A stretch of 64,000 bases of DNA from an uncultured Eubacteriales bacterium (lineage in GTDB: Bacteria; Bacillota; Clostridia; Oscillospirales; CAG-382): positions 82,189 to 146,188 of the forward strand of contig URVJ01000002.1 in the NCBI GenBank assembly GCA_900551295.1, written 5' to 3'. The notes under the pieces are model-generated. The model had not been told where the DNA came from. It ran no database searches and saw nothing but the letters and a program-made list of their open reading frames with translations. This document shows positions 50,925-59,654 of the stretch, piece after piece (positions within the stretch are counted from its first letter, which is position 1; every line of letters begins with the position of its first letter). The translations under genes were made by a program, and so were the position numbers.

Positions 50925-51695
50925 GTGATTGTTGAATATAAAGGAGATAAACTCGACGTAAATCTCATAGACGAGGGTAAAGGCGACTGCATCGTAATAC
51001 TTCACGGCTGGGGTGCTTACGGCGAGGTTTACAGACTTCTTATAGATCTGCTTAAAACAAATTTCAGGGTCATAGCGCCCGATATGCCGGGATTCGGGAA
51101 AACGACCGAGCCGTCTTTTGCGTATGATGCCGATGATTATGCGGAGTTTGTAAAACTTCTGCTTGAAAAACTCGGCGTTTGCGACTTTTCTCTTATCGGT
51201 CATTCCCACGGAGGAAGAACCGCGATAGCTCTCTGTACGGGAGAGGGGCATATTAAGCCGAAAAGCCTTGTTCTTATCGACAGCGCAGGAATTCCTGCAA
51301 AAAAGACACTGAAAAAGACGCTTAAGGTAAAGACTTATAAGGCACTGAAAAGTATGCTTTCGTTTGCGCCCGTCGCAAAAGTGTTCCCGAACGCGCTTGA
51401 GAACATGAAAAAGAAATTCGGCTCGTCCGACTATGCCGCGGCTTCGGATATAATGCGAAAGAGCATGGTAAAGGTAATTAATTCGGATATGACCGAAAGA
51501 TTGCATAAAATTACCGTGCCGACGCTGCTTATCTGGGGTGAGAACGATACGGCAACGCCAATTTCAGATGCAAAGCTCATGGAAAAGCTTATACCCGACT
51601 GTGGACTTGTCACTGTCAGAAACGCGGGTCACTTTTCGTTTGCCGACGATTTTGCGCTTACTTCGCGCGTGCTGCGCTCATTTTATAAATTCTGA
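50925..51695 (+). CDS. Alpha/beta hydrolase
   Basis: 256 residues. 'ILHGWGAYGEVY' oxyanion-hole strand, nucleophile elbow 'IGHSHGGRTA' (Ser about 93), Asp in 'WGENDTATP' and His in 'NAGHFSFAD': complete catalytic triad. Substrate unknown. GTG start with AAGGGTG about 10 bases upstream. The strong promoter and the 20-base gap to murF make it the first gene of a cell-wall operon, which is suggestive but not proof of role. Confidence 0.87.
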   Translation: MIVEYKGDKLDVNLIDEGKGDCIVILHGWGAYGEVYRLLIDLLKTNFRVIAPDMPGFGKTTEPSFAYDADDYAEFVKLLLEKLGVCDFSLIGHSHGGRTAIALCTGEGHIKPKSLVLIDSAGIPAKKTLKKTLKVKTYKALKSMLSFAPVAKVFPNALENMKKKFGSSDYAAASDIMRKSMVKVINSDMTERLHKITVPTLLIWGENDTATPISDAKLMEKLIPDCGLVTVRNAGHFSFADDFALTSRVLRSFYKF

Positions 51696-51715
51696 TTTTA
51701 CGGAGATAGTTTTTT

Positions 51716-53251
51716 ATGCCGATTATAATTTTCAGACTGGCGGTTGCGATAGCCTTTGCTTTTTCGCTTGTCAGCCATACGCATATGTTTCAGCTTGAGG
51801 GTTATCACAGAGACGCCTTCGGACGCTGGCTTTCGGATAACGCAGGCGTAGTGTGCGCACGTATAACTTTTGCGCTTGTTTCGCTTGTGATCTCGTTTTT
51901 CGGCGGTGCGGCTCTGTATGCTGCGGCATTTTTCATGCTGCTTACGGCGTATGCGTTTATTCCGCGCACAAAGGCTAAAAAACCGCTTGTATATACCGCA
52001 AGGGTAAAGCGTATGCTGTTTACCGCGGCGCTTATCTACATAATTCTCGGCGTTCTGTTTTCATTTACCCGCTTTGAGGCGGCTTTTGAAAGTCTTTTCG
52101 TAATGCTTTCGTTTGCAATTCTCGTTGCTGCCGACGTTGTAAATTCTCCTGTTGAGAAAGCCGTAAAGCGAGGATATATAAACGACGCAAAGAAAAAGCT
52201 TTCGGCGCGGCATGATCTTATTGTAGTCGGAATTACCGGCAGCTACGGCAAGACGAGTACCAAAAATTTTCTTTGTAAACTGCTTGAGCCTGAATATAAC
52301 GTGCTTATAACTCCTGCAAGCTATAATACGCCTATGGGTGTTGTAAAGACGGTGCGCGAGATGTTAAAGCCGTCGCATGAAATATTCATCTGCGAGATGG
52401 GCGCAAAATATAAAGGCGATATAAAGGAGCTGTGCGATATTGCAAAGCCGAAATACGGCATTATTACTGCAATAGGGCCGCAGCACCTTGAAAGCTTCGG
52501 AACGGTGGAAAATATTGCCGATACCAAGTTTGAGCTTGCCGACGCGATTCCGCAGGACGGAAGAATTTATCTCAACTACGATAACGCGTATATACGTTCA
52601 AGAGATACCGGAAAGCATGTTGTCAGCTACGGGATTGATTTTGCCGACGCCGACTGTAAGGCAAATATAACAAAAATTAGCGATAAAGGCACGGAATTTG
52701 AAATTTCCTATAAAGGAAAGACCTATAATTTCACAACAAAGCTTTTGGGCAAGCATAACGTTCAGAATCTTGCAGGCTGTATATGTTTTGCGCTTGATTT
52801 CGGAGTAGATCCCGACGACGTTGCAATAGCCGTGCGCCGTCTTGAACCCGTAACGCACAGACTTCAGATGCTTGATGCCGGAAACGGTATAACCATTATA
52901 GACGACGCTTTCAACGCAAATCCGACAGGCACCCATGCGGCGCTTGAGGTCATGTCCGTGCTTGACGGAGTGAAAATAATAGTAACCCCGGGTATGATAG
53001 AACTCGGAAACAGACAGAGCGAGCTTAATTTTAAATTCGGCGAAGAATGCGCCGCGGTCTGCGACTATATATTCCTTGTCGGAAAGCGTATAGCGGACGA
53101 TGTTTACGACGGTGCGAAGAAAGCAGGATTTGACGAAACAAGACTTTTGAGATTTGACACCGTAACCGCTGCGGTTGACGCGGCAAGAGCCGTCGTTTCG
53201 GATCAGCATAAGTATATTTTACTTGAAAACGATCTTCCGGATAACTATTGA
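51716..53251 (+). CDS. murF: Membrane-anchored MurF-type Mur ligase
   Basis: 511 residues. The first 145 or so carry four to five membrane helices instead of the small soluble domain that begins canonical MurF. Then the central ATPase domain with P-loop 'GITGSYGKTST' (172-182), 'NTPMGVV', 'EMGAKYKGDI' and 'LGKHNVQN', and a C-terminal ligase domain ('DDAFNANPTG', 'VTPGMIELG'). Likely adds D-Ala-D-Ala to UDP-MurNAc-tripeptide; the D-Ala-D-Ala ligase gene follows 27 bases on. Because the usual UDP-substrate domain is absent, a different Mur-like substrate is possible. Confidence 0.85.
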   Translation: MPIIIFRLAVAIAFAFSLVSHTHMFQLEGYHRDAFGRWLSDNAGVVCARITFALVSLVISFFGGAALYAAAFFMLLTAYAFIPRTKAKKPLVYTARVKRMLFTAALIYIILGVLFSFTRFEAAFESLFVMLSFAILVAADVVNSPVEKAVKRGYINDAKKKLSARHDLIVVGITGSYGKTSTKNFLCKLLEPEYNVLITPASYNTPMGVVKTVREMLKPSHEIFICEMGAKYKGDIKELCDIAKPKYGIITAIGPQHLESFGTVENIADTKFELADAIPQDGRIYLNYDNAYIRSRDTGKHVVSYGIDFADADCKANITKISDKGTEFEISYKGKTYNFTTKLLGKHNVQNLAGCICFALDFGVDPDDVAIAVRRLEPVTHRLQMLDAGNGITIIDDAFNANPTGTHAALEVMSVLDGVKIIVTPGMIELGNRQSELNFKFGEECAAVCDYIFLVGKRIADDVYDGAKKAGFDETRLLRFDTVTAAVDAARAVVSDQHKYILLENDLPDNY

Positions 53252-53284
53252 TAAAGATCTATATATTGTAAAGAGGTAATGAAT

Positions 53285-54505
53285 ATGTCAGAGAGAATAA
53301 GAGTTGCGGTTTTTTTCGGCGGAATGAGCGTCGAGCATGAGATCTCGGTAATATCGGGACTTCAGGCAGTGTATGCATTCGATACGTCGAAATATGAGCC
53401 GATTCCCGTCTATATAGCAAAGAACTGCGAGATGTACGCAGGCGGAGAAGTCGGAGAAATTGAGGCGTATAAGGATATAGAAAAACTCAAAAAAGGCGCG
53501 GTAAGAGTAAGTCTTGTACGTGACGGAAACGATTTTCTGCTTGTAAGATACCCGTCGAAAGCATTCGGAAATAATATTGTAGCCAAGGTTGACGTTGCAA
53601 TGCCCGTAGTACACGGTACAAACGTCGAGGACGGTTCTGTTCAGGGATATCTTCACAGCATAGGTATTCCTTATGCCGGCTGCGACGTATATTCAAGCGC
53701 TGTATGCATGGATAAGGCTGCGACAAAATACGTTCTGCGCGCATACGGCGTGCCGGTGCTTGACTGCATCTGCGTAAATTCAAAGCAGTACATGAAGGAT
53801 ACTTCAAAGTCGGTAGAGCTTATAGAGTCGAGAACTTCATATCCCGTAATAGTAAAGCCCGTAAATCTCGGTTCAAGCGTCGGAATAAAGAAAGCGCATG
53901 ACAGGGCAGGACTTGAAAAGGCGCTTGAGTATGCTTTTGAGTTTTCCGATACCGCACTCATAGAAAACTCTGTCGAAAACCTTAAAGAAATAAACTGCTC
54001 AGTACTCGGAGATAAGAATGACGCACAGACCTCTGTCTGCGAAGAACCCATAAACAACGATGAAATTCTAAGCTATGCAGATAAATATTTAAGCGGCGGC
54101 TCAAAATCCGGCACAAAGACCGCAGGTTCAAAGGTGGGCGGCTCAAAATCAAGCGCGGGTATGGCTGACACAAAGAGAAAGCTCCCGGCAGACATTTCGC
54201 CCGAACTTGAGGCAAAAGTCAGAGAATACGCAAAGACCGCGTTCTGCTGTATAGGCTGCGCCGGAGTTACGCGCGTCGATTTCCTGTACGATACCGTAAA
54301 AGACGAACTGTACGTAAACGAACTCAATACAATTCCCGGATCGCTTTCGTTCTATCTCTGGGAGGCGACGGGAAAACCGTTTGCAGAACTTCTTGATGAT
54401 CTTGTAAAACTTGCTTTCAAGCGCGAAAGGCAGCAGGAAAGCCTTAATTTCTCGTTTGATACAAATATTCTCCAAGGCATTAAGCTCTCGCACGGCAAGG
54501 CGTAA
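53285..54505 (+). CDS. ddl: D-alanine--D-alanine ligase
   Basis: 406 residues, ATP-grasp. 'VAVFFGGMSVEHEISVISG' N-terminus, 'MDKAATKYVLRAYGVPV', 'VIVKPVNLGSSVGI' and 'NELNTIPGSLSFYLWE' are family motifs. The omega-loop tyrosine is present in 'SYADKY', favouring D-Ala-D-Ala over D-Ala-D-Lac. The loop is expanded after this by a Gly/Ser/Lys repeat (about 271-293). ATG 53285 is chosen because AGAGGT ends 7 bases upstream; ATG 53279 is one base after it. Confidence 0.93.
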   Translation: MSERIRVAVFFGGMSVEHEISVISGLQAVYAFDTSKYEPIPVYIAKNCEMYAGGEVGEIEAYKDIEKLKKGAVRVSLVRDGNDFLLVRYPSKAFGNNIVAKVDVAMPVVHGTNVEDGSVQGYLHSIGIPYAGCDVYSSAVCMDKAATKYVLRAYGVPVLDCICVNSKQYMKDTSKSVELIESRTSYPVIVKPVNLGSSVGIKKAHDRAGLEKALEYAFEFSDTALIENSVENLKEINCSVLGDKNDAQTSVCEEPINNDEILSYADKYLSGGSKSGTKTAGSKVGGSKSSAGMADTKRKLPADISPELEAKVREYAKTAFCCIGCAGVTRVDFLYDTVKDELYVNELNTIPGSLSFYLWEATGKPFAELLDDLVKLAFKRERQQESLNFSFDTNILQGIKLSHGKA

Positions 54506-54513
54506 GTTTTAAG

Positions 54514-55476
54514 ATGAAAAGACGTAAAAATAACGGATATAAGACGCTGTTTGCATTTGCTTTGACGATATGCGCAGGCGCTGCCGCATTTCTGTACGGA
54601 ACTTACGCGTATGTTTTCAGAGTGTTTAAGGCTCAGCGAAAAGACGACGGATATTTCAAAAAGAGAAGTAACCTGAGTGACGAGGAAAAGACGCTGTATT
54701 CGTGGATGGCGGAACTTTCTGAGCATGAGCACGATAATGTTGAGATAACCTCTTATGACGGAACAAAGCTGTGCGGAAAATATTACCATGTTTCGGATAA
54801 CGCGCCGCTTGAAATAGCCTTTCACGGCTACCGCAGTCTTGCCGAACGCGATTTTTGCGGCGGAGCAAAAATTTGTTTCGATAACGGAATAAATCTGCTC
54901 ACCGTCGATCAGCGCGCACACGGAAACAGCGGCGGAAATACGCTGACTTTCGGCATAAAAGAAAGATATGACTGCCTTGAATGGGCAAAATATGCAAGCG
55001 AACGTTTCGGAAACGACATAAAAATAATTCTTGCCGGCGTTTCAATGGGCGCCGCAACCGTGCTTATGGCGTCGGATCTCGATTTGCCCGAAAATGTCGT
55101 CGGAATAATAGCCGACTGTCCGTATTCATCACCGGAGGAAATTATCAAAAAGGTCTGCAAGGATAAAAAACTACCGGTCGATATATTTTATCCTGCCGTG
55201 AAAACGGGTGCAAAACTTTTCGGAAAATTTGACCTTGAAGAGGACGGTGCGCAGAAATCCGCGCAAAACGCAAAAGTGCCCGTATTGCTTATACACGGGC
55301 TGGCAGACGGATTTGTTCCGCATGAGATGAGCGAGAGCATTTTCGGCGCGTGTTCGTCGGACAGAACGCTGCTTGAAGTGCCGGAGGCAGATCATGCAAG
55401 GAGCTATCTTGTAAATAAAGAGCTGTATGAAAAAACGGTGCTTGAATTTATAAATAAGTGCTGCAAGAAAAAATAA
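54514..55476 (+). CDS. Alpha/beta hydrolase with N-terminal membrane anchor
   Basis: 320 residues. One membrane helix (about 11-32), then an S9-peptidase/BAAT-like hydrolase: 'GYRSLAERD', 'VDQRAHGNSGG', nucleophile 'GVSMGAAT', Asp in 'HGLADGFVP' and His in 'EADHARSY'. Resembles the YfhR/BEM46-like membrane hydrolases of clostridia. It is eight bases after ddl and ends the operon. Substrate unknown. Confidence 0.85.
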   Translation: MKRRKNNGYKTLFAFALTICAGAAAFLYGTYAYVFRVFKAQRKDDGYFKKRSNLSDEEKTLYSWMAELSEHEHDNVEITSYDGTKLCGKYYHVSDNAPLEIAFHGYRSLAERDFCGGAKICFDNGINLLTVDQRAHGNSGGNTLTFGIKERYDCLEWAKYASERFGNDIKIILAGVSMGAATVLMASDLDLPENVVGIIADCPYSSPEEIIKKVCKDKKLPVDIFYPAVKTGAKLFGKFDLEEDGAQKSAQNAKVPVLLIHGLADGFVPHEMSESIFGACSSDRTLLEVPEADHARSYLVNKELYEKTVLEFINKCCKKK

Positions 55477-55486
55477 TAATAAAAAA

Positions 55487-55534
55487 TCAGCTTAGCGTCG
55501 TAAGATAACGGTGTCTAAGCTGAGATTGTTTTTT
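55487..55534. terminator. Bidirectional terminator
   Basis: TCAGCTTAG (55487-55495) pairs with CTAAGCTGA (55515-55523). Plus strand continues GATTGTTTTTT; the minus strand runs into TTTTTT, so it serves both converging operons. Confidence 0.85.
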
Positions 55535-55542
55535 ATGGGATT

Positions 55543-57195
55543 TTATATGAGATATTCAGCCGCGGCTTTGACAAACTCGCTTTCGGCTTGCTCGGCACTG
55601 CCTGAAATTGTACAGCCTGCGGCTTTGGAATGTCCCCCTCCGCCGAATTTTGCGCAGAGTTTCGATACGTCGGCGTCAGTGTTGCCCCTTACCGAGAATT
55701 TAAACTGACCGTTTTCTTTCTCATACATATTGACGCCTATCTGAACGCCTTCAATCATTCTCGCAAGCTGGGAGAGATTTTCCGTGTCTGCGTGGCAGGC
55801 GCCTATTTTGTCAAGCTCGGACTGCGGAAGATATATTATTGCTATTCTGCCGTTTTCATAATATTTTACCGTGCTGCAAGCCAGAGCTTCGACATCAAAC
55901 TGCTTTTTGGTCTTTATGTCGAAAAGACGGGTGTTTATGGCGGCGGCATTTGCACCGTGCCGTATCAGAATACCTGCCGCGGCGTGTGTGTCGGACGAGG
56001 CGTTGCTGTACTTGAAACAGCCTGTGTCGGAGGTAATTGCGGCGAACAGCGCGTCCGAAACTTCGCGTGTAAGCAATATGCGCCCGGTTTTACGTTCGAG
56101 AATTTCTGCAAGATACGTGATTATTTCACCGACAGCCGCGGCAGTATTGTCAACGTATTTGTTTTGCACGGGGAGCGTATTGAAATTGTGGTGATCCACG
56201 GCAAGCTCAAGTTTCGGGCAAATATCCTCTTCAAGACAGCCGAGCAGCTGACCCGACGCGACGTCAAGACTTATAACACAGCGTTGCTTTTGAGAAAGTG
56301 CGTTTTTAAATCCGTCTTTTCCGACATATACCGTGACGTCGTTCTTATCATTCAGAAAAGCAAGACGTTTGGGAATTTCGCAGACCGAGATTATATCCGC
56401 GCTTTTTCCCAGTATCTTCATCATGCGGCATAACCCGAGAGCCGAACCGAAACAGTCGCCGTCGGGATTGTCGTGTATTGCAACAAGATAATCGTTGTGT
56501 GACAAAAGAAAGTCGGCGGTGAGTTCAAGCTGAAATTGTTTTTTTTCTTTTTCGATAAGCACGCCGAGATTTTCCGCAAAAACTTCGGCATTTGAATGTA
56601 AAAATATGCTGTCGCTCTCTGTCTGGCTTTCGTCGTACATGGCGGTGAAACGGTAACGGTTATCTCTGAGCGTTTTCGCACTGTAATATGCGTCCTCAAA
56701 AACCATGGCCTGCGCTTTTGTTCCGCCGAGCGTTTCAACGCATTTGTCAAATATATCGGGATATATCTTTGTCCTTGTTTCGTCGGTCGTGTAGATGCAG
56801 TCGAAATACTGATAAAGCCCGTATTTTTCAAGACACGGAACACATAACTCTTTCGGAGTTGCCGTAGCCACGGCAATTTTCACGCCGCGTTCCTTTAACA
56901 GCGACAGCCATTCTTTTGCAAAAGGCTTCGGGGTGACGCTGCCGTTAACGTAAAGCTCTTTCATTTTCGCGTGTATGGTTTCCGTATAGTGTTCGTAGTC
57001 AAACGGCTTTGCAACGGCTCCGGTCACACGCTCTATCATTTTTCCGTAGGGAAGCTTTGACAGAAGTTTAATTTCCTCGTCGTCAAAAGTACCGCCGGCA
57101 TATTCGTTTAATTCATCGACCTCGCATTTTCTCCATTGTTTCATGGACTCTAACAGAGTTCCGTCAAGATCGAATATTGCATATTTAAAATTCAT
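55543..57195 (-). CDS. Fusion of HAD phosphatase and NrnA-type DHH phosphoesterase
   Basis: 550 residues. Residues 1-215 form a complete HAD-IA domain ('IFDLDGTLLES', 'VATATPKELCV', 'MVFEDAYYSAKTL'). Residues about 223-550 are a DHH/DHHA1 protein like NrnA/oligoribonuclease-pAp phosphatase: 'HDNPDGDCFGSALGL' (241-255), 'ISLDVAS', DHH at 334-336, and a C-terminal 'CAKFGGGGHSKAAG'. NrnA degrades nanoRNA, pAp and linear dinucleotides such as pApA. Joining it to a sugar/nucleotide HAD is unusual; both active sites look intact. No internal stop or RBS suggests two genes. Confidence 0.85.
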   Translation of the reverse strand: MNFKYAIFDLDGTLLESMKQWRKCEVDELNEYAGGTFDDEEIKLLSKLPYGKMIERVTGAVAKPFDYEHYTETIHAKMKELYVNGSVTPKPFAKEWLSLLKERGVKIAVATATPKELCVPCLEKYGLYQYFDCIYTTDETRTKIYPDIFDKCVETLGGTKAQAMVFEDAYYSAKTLRDNRYRFTAMYDESQTESDSIFLHSNAEVFAENLGVLIEKEKKQFQLELTADFLLSHNDYLVAIHDNPDGDCFGSALGLCRMMKILGKSADIISVCEIPKRLAFLNDKNDVTVYVGKDGFKNALSQKQRCVISLDVASGQLLGCLEEDICPKLELAVDHHNFNTLPVQNKYVDNTAAAVGEIITYLAEILERKTGRILLTREVSDALFAAITSDTGCFKYSNASSDTHAAAGILIRHGANAAAINTRLFDIKTKKQFDVEALACSTVKYYENGRIAIIYLPQSELDKIGACHADTENLSQLARMIEGVQIGVNMYEKENGQFKFSVRGNTDADVSKLCAKFGGGGHSKAAGCTISGSAEQAESEFVKAAAEYLI

Positions 57196-57212
57196 TATCT
57201 TTTACCTCACCG

Positions 57213-57725
57213 TCAGTGCTTAAATATTTTTTTGAGCTTGTATTTGTAAATAATATCGAATTTGTCCAAAATCATGTCGTAGCAAATAAAAAATACGCTT
57301 CCCATTGCGAAAAGCAGAGCATAAATGCCTAACGGCTCTTTTGAAAGCCCGAAGAAACGCGTCATCAGAAACAGTAACAGCGACATAGAAGCGTAGAAAA
57401 GCGCAAACGATATGATTTTTGAAAACGGCTTTTTTATGCGCACGATTTTTTTTCTTAAAATAGGATAGTAGCCGAAAAATCCTGCAAAATATAAAGCCGC
57501 GCTCGACATCGGCATGAATATAAACGACAGAACCGATGCGCAGGCATATATCAGTATCGGGTATTTACTGCCGCTGAATTCCGAAACCGCCGCCGCGATT
57601 ATAAACGAACAGAACGCGCTTACCGTAAGATCGAGTATGTCAAGCAGACTGCCGACAATTATGAGCGTCGTACACAGAGCCGAGAGTATTGCCGAAACCG
57701 CGGTTCTTTTTATGTTAAGTCTCAT
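57213..57725 (-). CDS. Multi-pass membrane protein of unknown function
   Basis: 170 residues, five or six hydrophobic helices. The layout 'TAVSAILSALCTTLIIVGSL' and a basic cluster in the middle recall small-substrate-binding (S-component/DUF-like) transporter proteins, but I cannot assign it. Overlaps the MFS stop by 11 bases and ends 17 bases before the HAD-NrnA gene, so it belongs to that operon. Confidence 0.75.
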   Translation of the reverse strand: MRLNIKRTAVSAILSALCTTLIIVGSLLDILDLTVSAFCSFIIAAAVSEFSGSKYPILIYACASVLSFIFMPMSSAALYFAGFFGYYPILRKKIVRIKKPFSKIISFALFYASMSLLLFLMTRFFGLSKEPLGIYALLFAMGSVFFICYDMILDKFDIIYKYKLKKIFKH

Positions 57726-58917
57726 TGCCTGTCCTCGCTTTTTTCAACAGTTTTTTGCCGAATACAAGACAGCATAACATCATAAACGGGAATACTATTG
57801 CAAAGAGTATGCCGATGCGCAGATTTCCGCCAAACGCGTCCGAAATGTAACCTGCAAGCGACGGTCCCGAAAAGCAGCCGAGATCACCCGCAAGCGCAAG
57901 CAAGGCAAACATCGCCGTTCCGCCTCTTTTGATTGCGACGGCAGCTTTGCTGAAAGTTCCCGGCCACAGAATTCCGACTGAAAAACCGGTTGCGGCGCAG
58001 CCTATAAGTCCTATAACGGGATTTGGAATAAGCGAAATGCATAAATATGAAACCATGCATAAAACGATGCTGTATTTCATAAATGCGTCAAGGTTGAGCT
58101 TTTCGCCGTATTTTCCGTAAATCAGACGCGACAGCCCCATAAGCAGCGCAAAGCACATAGGTCCTGCAAGATCTCCTGCGGTTTTCGTAATTCCGAGACC
58201 TTTTTCGGCAAATACCGAAGCCCACTGGCTGACCGCCTGCTCGGAGGCACCTGCACAGGTCATCATAAGCATTAATATCCAGAATGCTTTTAATGCGAAC
58301 AGCTCTTTGAACGTAAGTCCGGGAGCGTCTTCCGAGGTCAGCGTGTTTATCGGAGAAACGGCAAACAAAACCGCATTCAATAACGGAATAAGCGCCCATA
58401 TAAGACAGAGAATTTTCCAGTTTCCGATTCCGAAAGCCGCAAAAAACGCCGTTGAGATAAGCACGACGCCTGCGTGTCCCCAACAGTAGAACGAGTGTAA
58501 AAGACTCATGGCTTTTTCCTTGTTTTCGGTAGGACAAGCCTCCATTATCGGACTTATCAGGACTTCGATAAGACCTCCGCCTATCGCGTAAAGGAAAACA
58601 GATATGAGTATACCCGAAAAAGCGTCGTTCATGACTTCGGGAAGAACCGTCAGCAATATAAGCCCGGCGCATGAAAAGAAGTGTGCCGCAAGAATCGAAG
58701 TGCGGTAGCCGATCTTGTCGACAAATCCTGCCGACAGCATATCAACTATAAGCTGAACCGCAAAATTTACCGATATAAGCGCCGTTATTTTGGAAAGCGA
58801 AATTCCGTAGCTGCTCTGAAAGGTCACAAAAAGCAGCGGTACAAAGTTGTTTACGACAGCCTGCACAATGTATCCCGCAAAGCAGGCGAAAGTTGTTCTT
58901 TTATAGTTTTGCGTCAT
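57715..58917 (-). CDS. MFS transporter
   Basis: 400 residues, 12 helices, major facilitator superfamily, of the fucose-permease/oligosaccharide-like group ('FVTFQSSYGISLSKITALIS' start). Substrate unknown. First gene of a three-gene minus-strand operon with a membrane protein and the HAD-NrnA fusion. Confidence 0.88.
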   Translation of the reverse strand: MTQNYKRTTFACFAGYIVQAVVNNFVPLLFVTFQSSYGISLSKITALISVNFAVQLIVDMLSAGFVDKIGYRTSILAAHFFSCAGLILLTVLPEVMNDAFSGILISVFLYAIGGGLIEVLISPIMEACPTENKEKAMSLLHSFYCWGHAGVVLISTAFFAAFGIGNWKILCLIWALIPLLNAVLFAVSPINTLTSEDAPGLTFKELFALKAFWILMLMMTCAGASEQAVSQWASVFAEKGLGITKTAGDLAGPMCFALLMGLSRLIYGKYGEKLNLDAFMKYSIVLCMVSYLCISLIPNPVIGLIGCAATGFSVGILWPGTFSKAAVAIKRGGTAMFALLALAGDLGCFSGPSLAGYISDAFGGNLRIGILFAIVFPFMMLCCLVFGKKLLKKARTGNET

Positions 58918-58947
58918 TATTTTCTACCTTTGTTTTGAACTTAATTA

Positions 58948-58976
58948 TATATATCTTACAACATTTGTGCTTGCAA
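58948..58976 (-). promoter_or_regulatory. Possible SigA promoter of the MFS operon
   Basis: Minus strand TTGCAA (58976-58971), 17-base spacer, TATATA (58953-58948), about 30 bases before the start codon. Confidence 0.5.
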
Positions 58977-59046
58977 TTCAACAGTATTGCGGGCAAAAAC
59001 ATACTGTTTACATTTTTTTAATAAAAACAAAACCGAATGTATTTAA

Positions 59047-59076
59047 TTGAAATGGCGTAATGTGGTATATTATTAT
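59047..59076 (+). promoter_or_regulatory. Possible SigA promoter of the 159-aa membrane protein
   Basis: TTGAAA (59047-59052), 18-base spacer, TATTAT (59071-59076). Confidence 0.5.
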
Positions 59077-59105
59077 ATGATATTTTAACTGTACGGAGGT
59101 ATGCT

Positions 59106-59585
59106 TTGAAAATGAAGATTATACCCGAAATTTTTAATAAATGGCTCAGACGTTCAACGCTTTGTTTTACGCTTGTAATGCTCGGAATGTCGCTTGCCGG
59201 TTTTGCGGTAAAACCCGATTCAAATGCGCTGTTTTGTTCGCAGATACTCTATATTCTGATGTTCTCGGTGCTTGTGGGAATATCGTTCGGGGCTGCGGAT
59301 TTTGTAAAGAATAACGCGGTAATACGAAGAGCCGTGCAGTTCGTGCTTTCATATGTTTCCTTTGCTTTGACGTTTTATCTTGGCGGCGCAGGAAAGAATT
59401 ACTTTGAAAATCAGAGTACGAATAAAGCGTTTACGGTTATATGCACAACCCTTATTTTCATAGGAATTTATGTCGTTGCGGCATTTTTGGTTTTTGCTTT
59501 TGCAAAGGCAAAGGAATCTTTTGCAAACAGAAACAAGAAATATGAAAAACAGTTTGACGATGTAAAAAACGATAATCTTAATTGA
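59106..59585 (+). CDS. Four-helix membrane protein of unknown function
   Basis: 159 residues, four membrane helices (about 18-36, 46-64, 76-94, 110-132) and a charged C-terminal tail 'KESFANRNKKYEKQFDDVKN'. The layout suggests DUF3021-like proteins, without firm identification. Start TTG at 59106 has GGAGG 6-7 bases upstream; ATG at 59112 is a close alternative. Confidence 0.7.
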   Translation: MKMKIIPEIFNKWLRRSTLCFTLVMLGMSLAGFAVKPDSNALFCSQILYILMFSVLVGISFGAADFVKNNAVIRRAVQFVLSYVSFALTFYLGGAGKNYFENQSTNKAFTVICTTLIFIGIYVVAAFLVFAFAKAKESFANRNKKYEKQFDDVKNDNLN

Positions 59586-59601
59586 ATTTATTAATGCGGA
59601 C

Positions 59602-59640
59602 GGTGTGTATTGCTTTCAGTGTACGCCACCTGATTTTTTT
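59602..59640 (+). terminator. Possible terminator before the RNA methyltransferase
   Basis: GGTG..GTA (59602-59609) pairs with TAC..CACC (59622-59630) around a small internal loop, followed by TGA and T7. Confidence 0.5.
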
Positions 59641-59654
59641 CGGAGAATATTGAT

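Noticed and set aside
54092..54165. Gly/Ser/Lys repeats in ddl as an assembly error
   Set aside because: The frame is kept and the repeat units are not identical at the DNA level; a genuine loop expansion is more likely, though read support would settle it.
55630..56433. 267-codon plus-strand open frame opposite the HAD-NrnA fusion
   Set aside because: The DHH and HAD motifs on the minus strand establish the coding strand.
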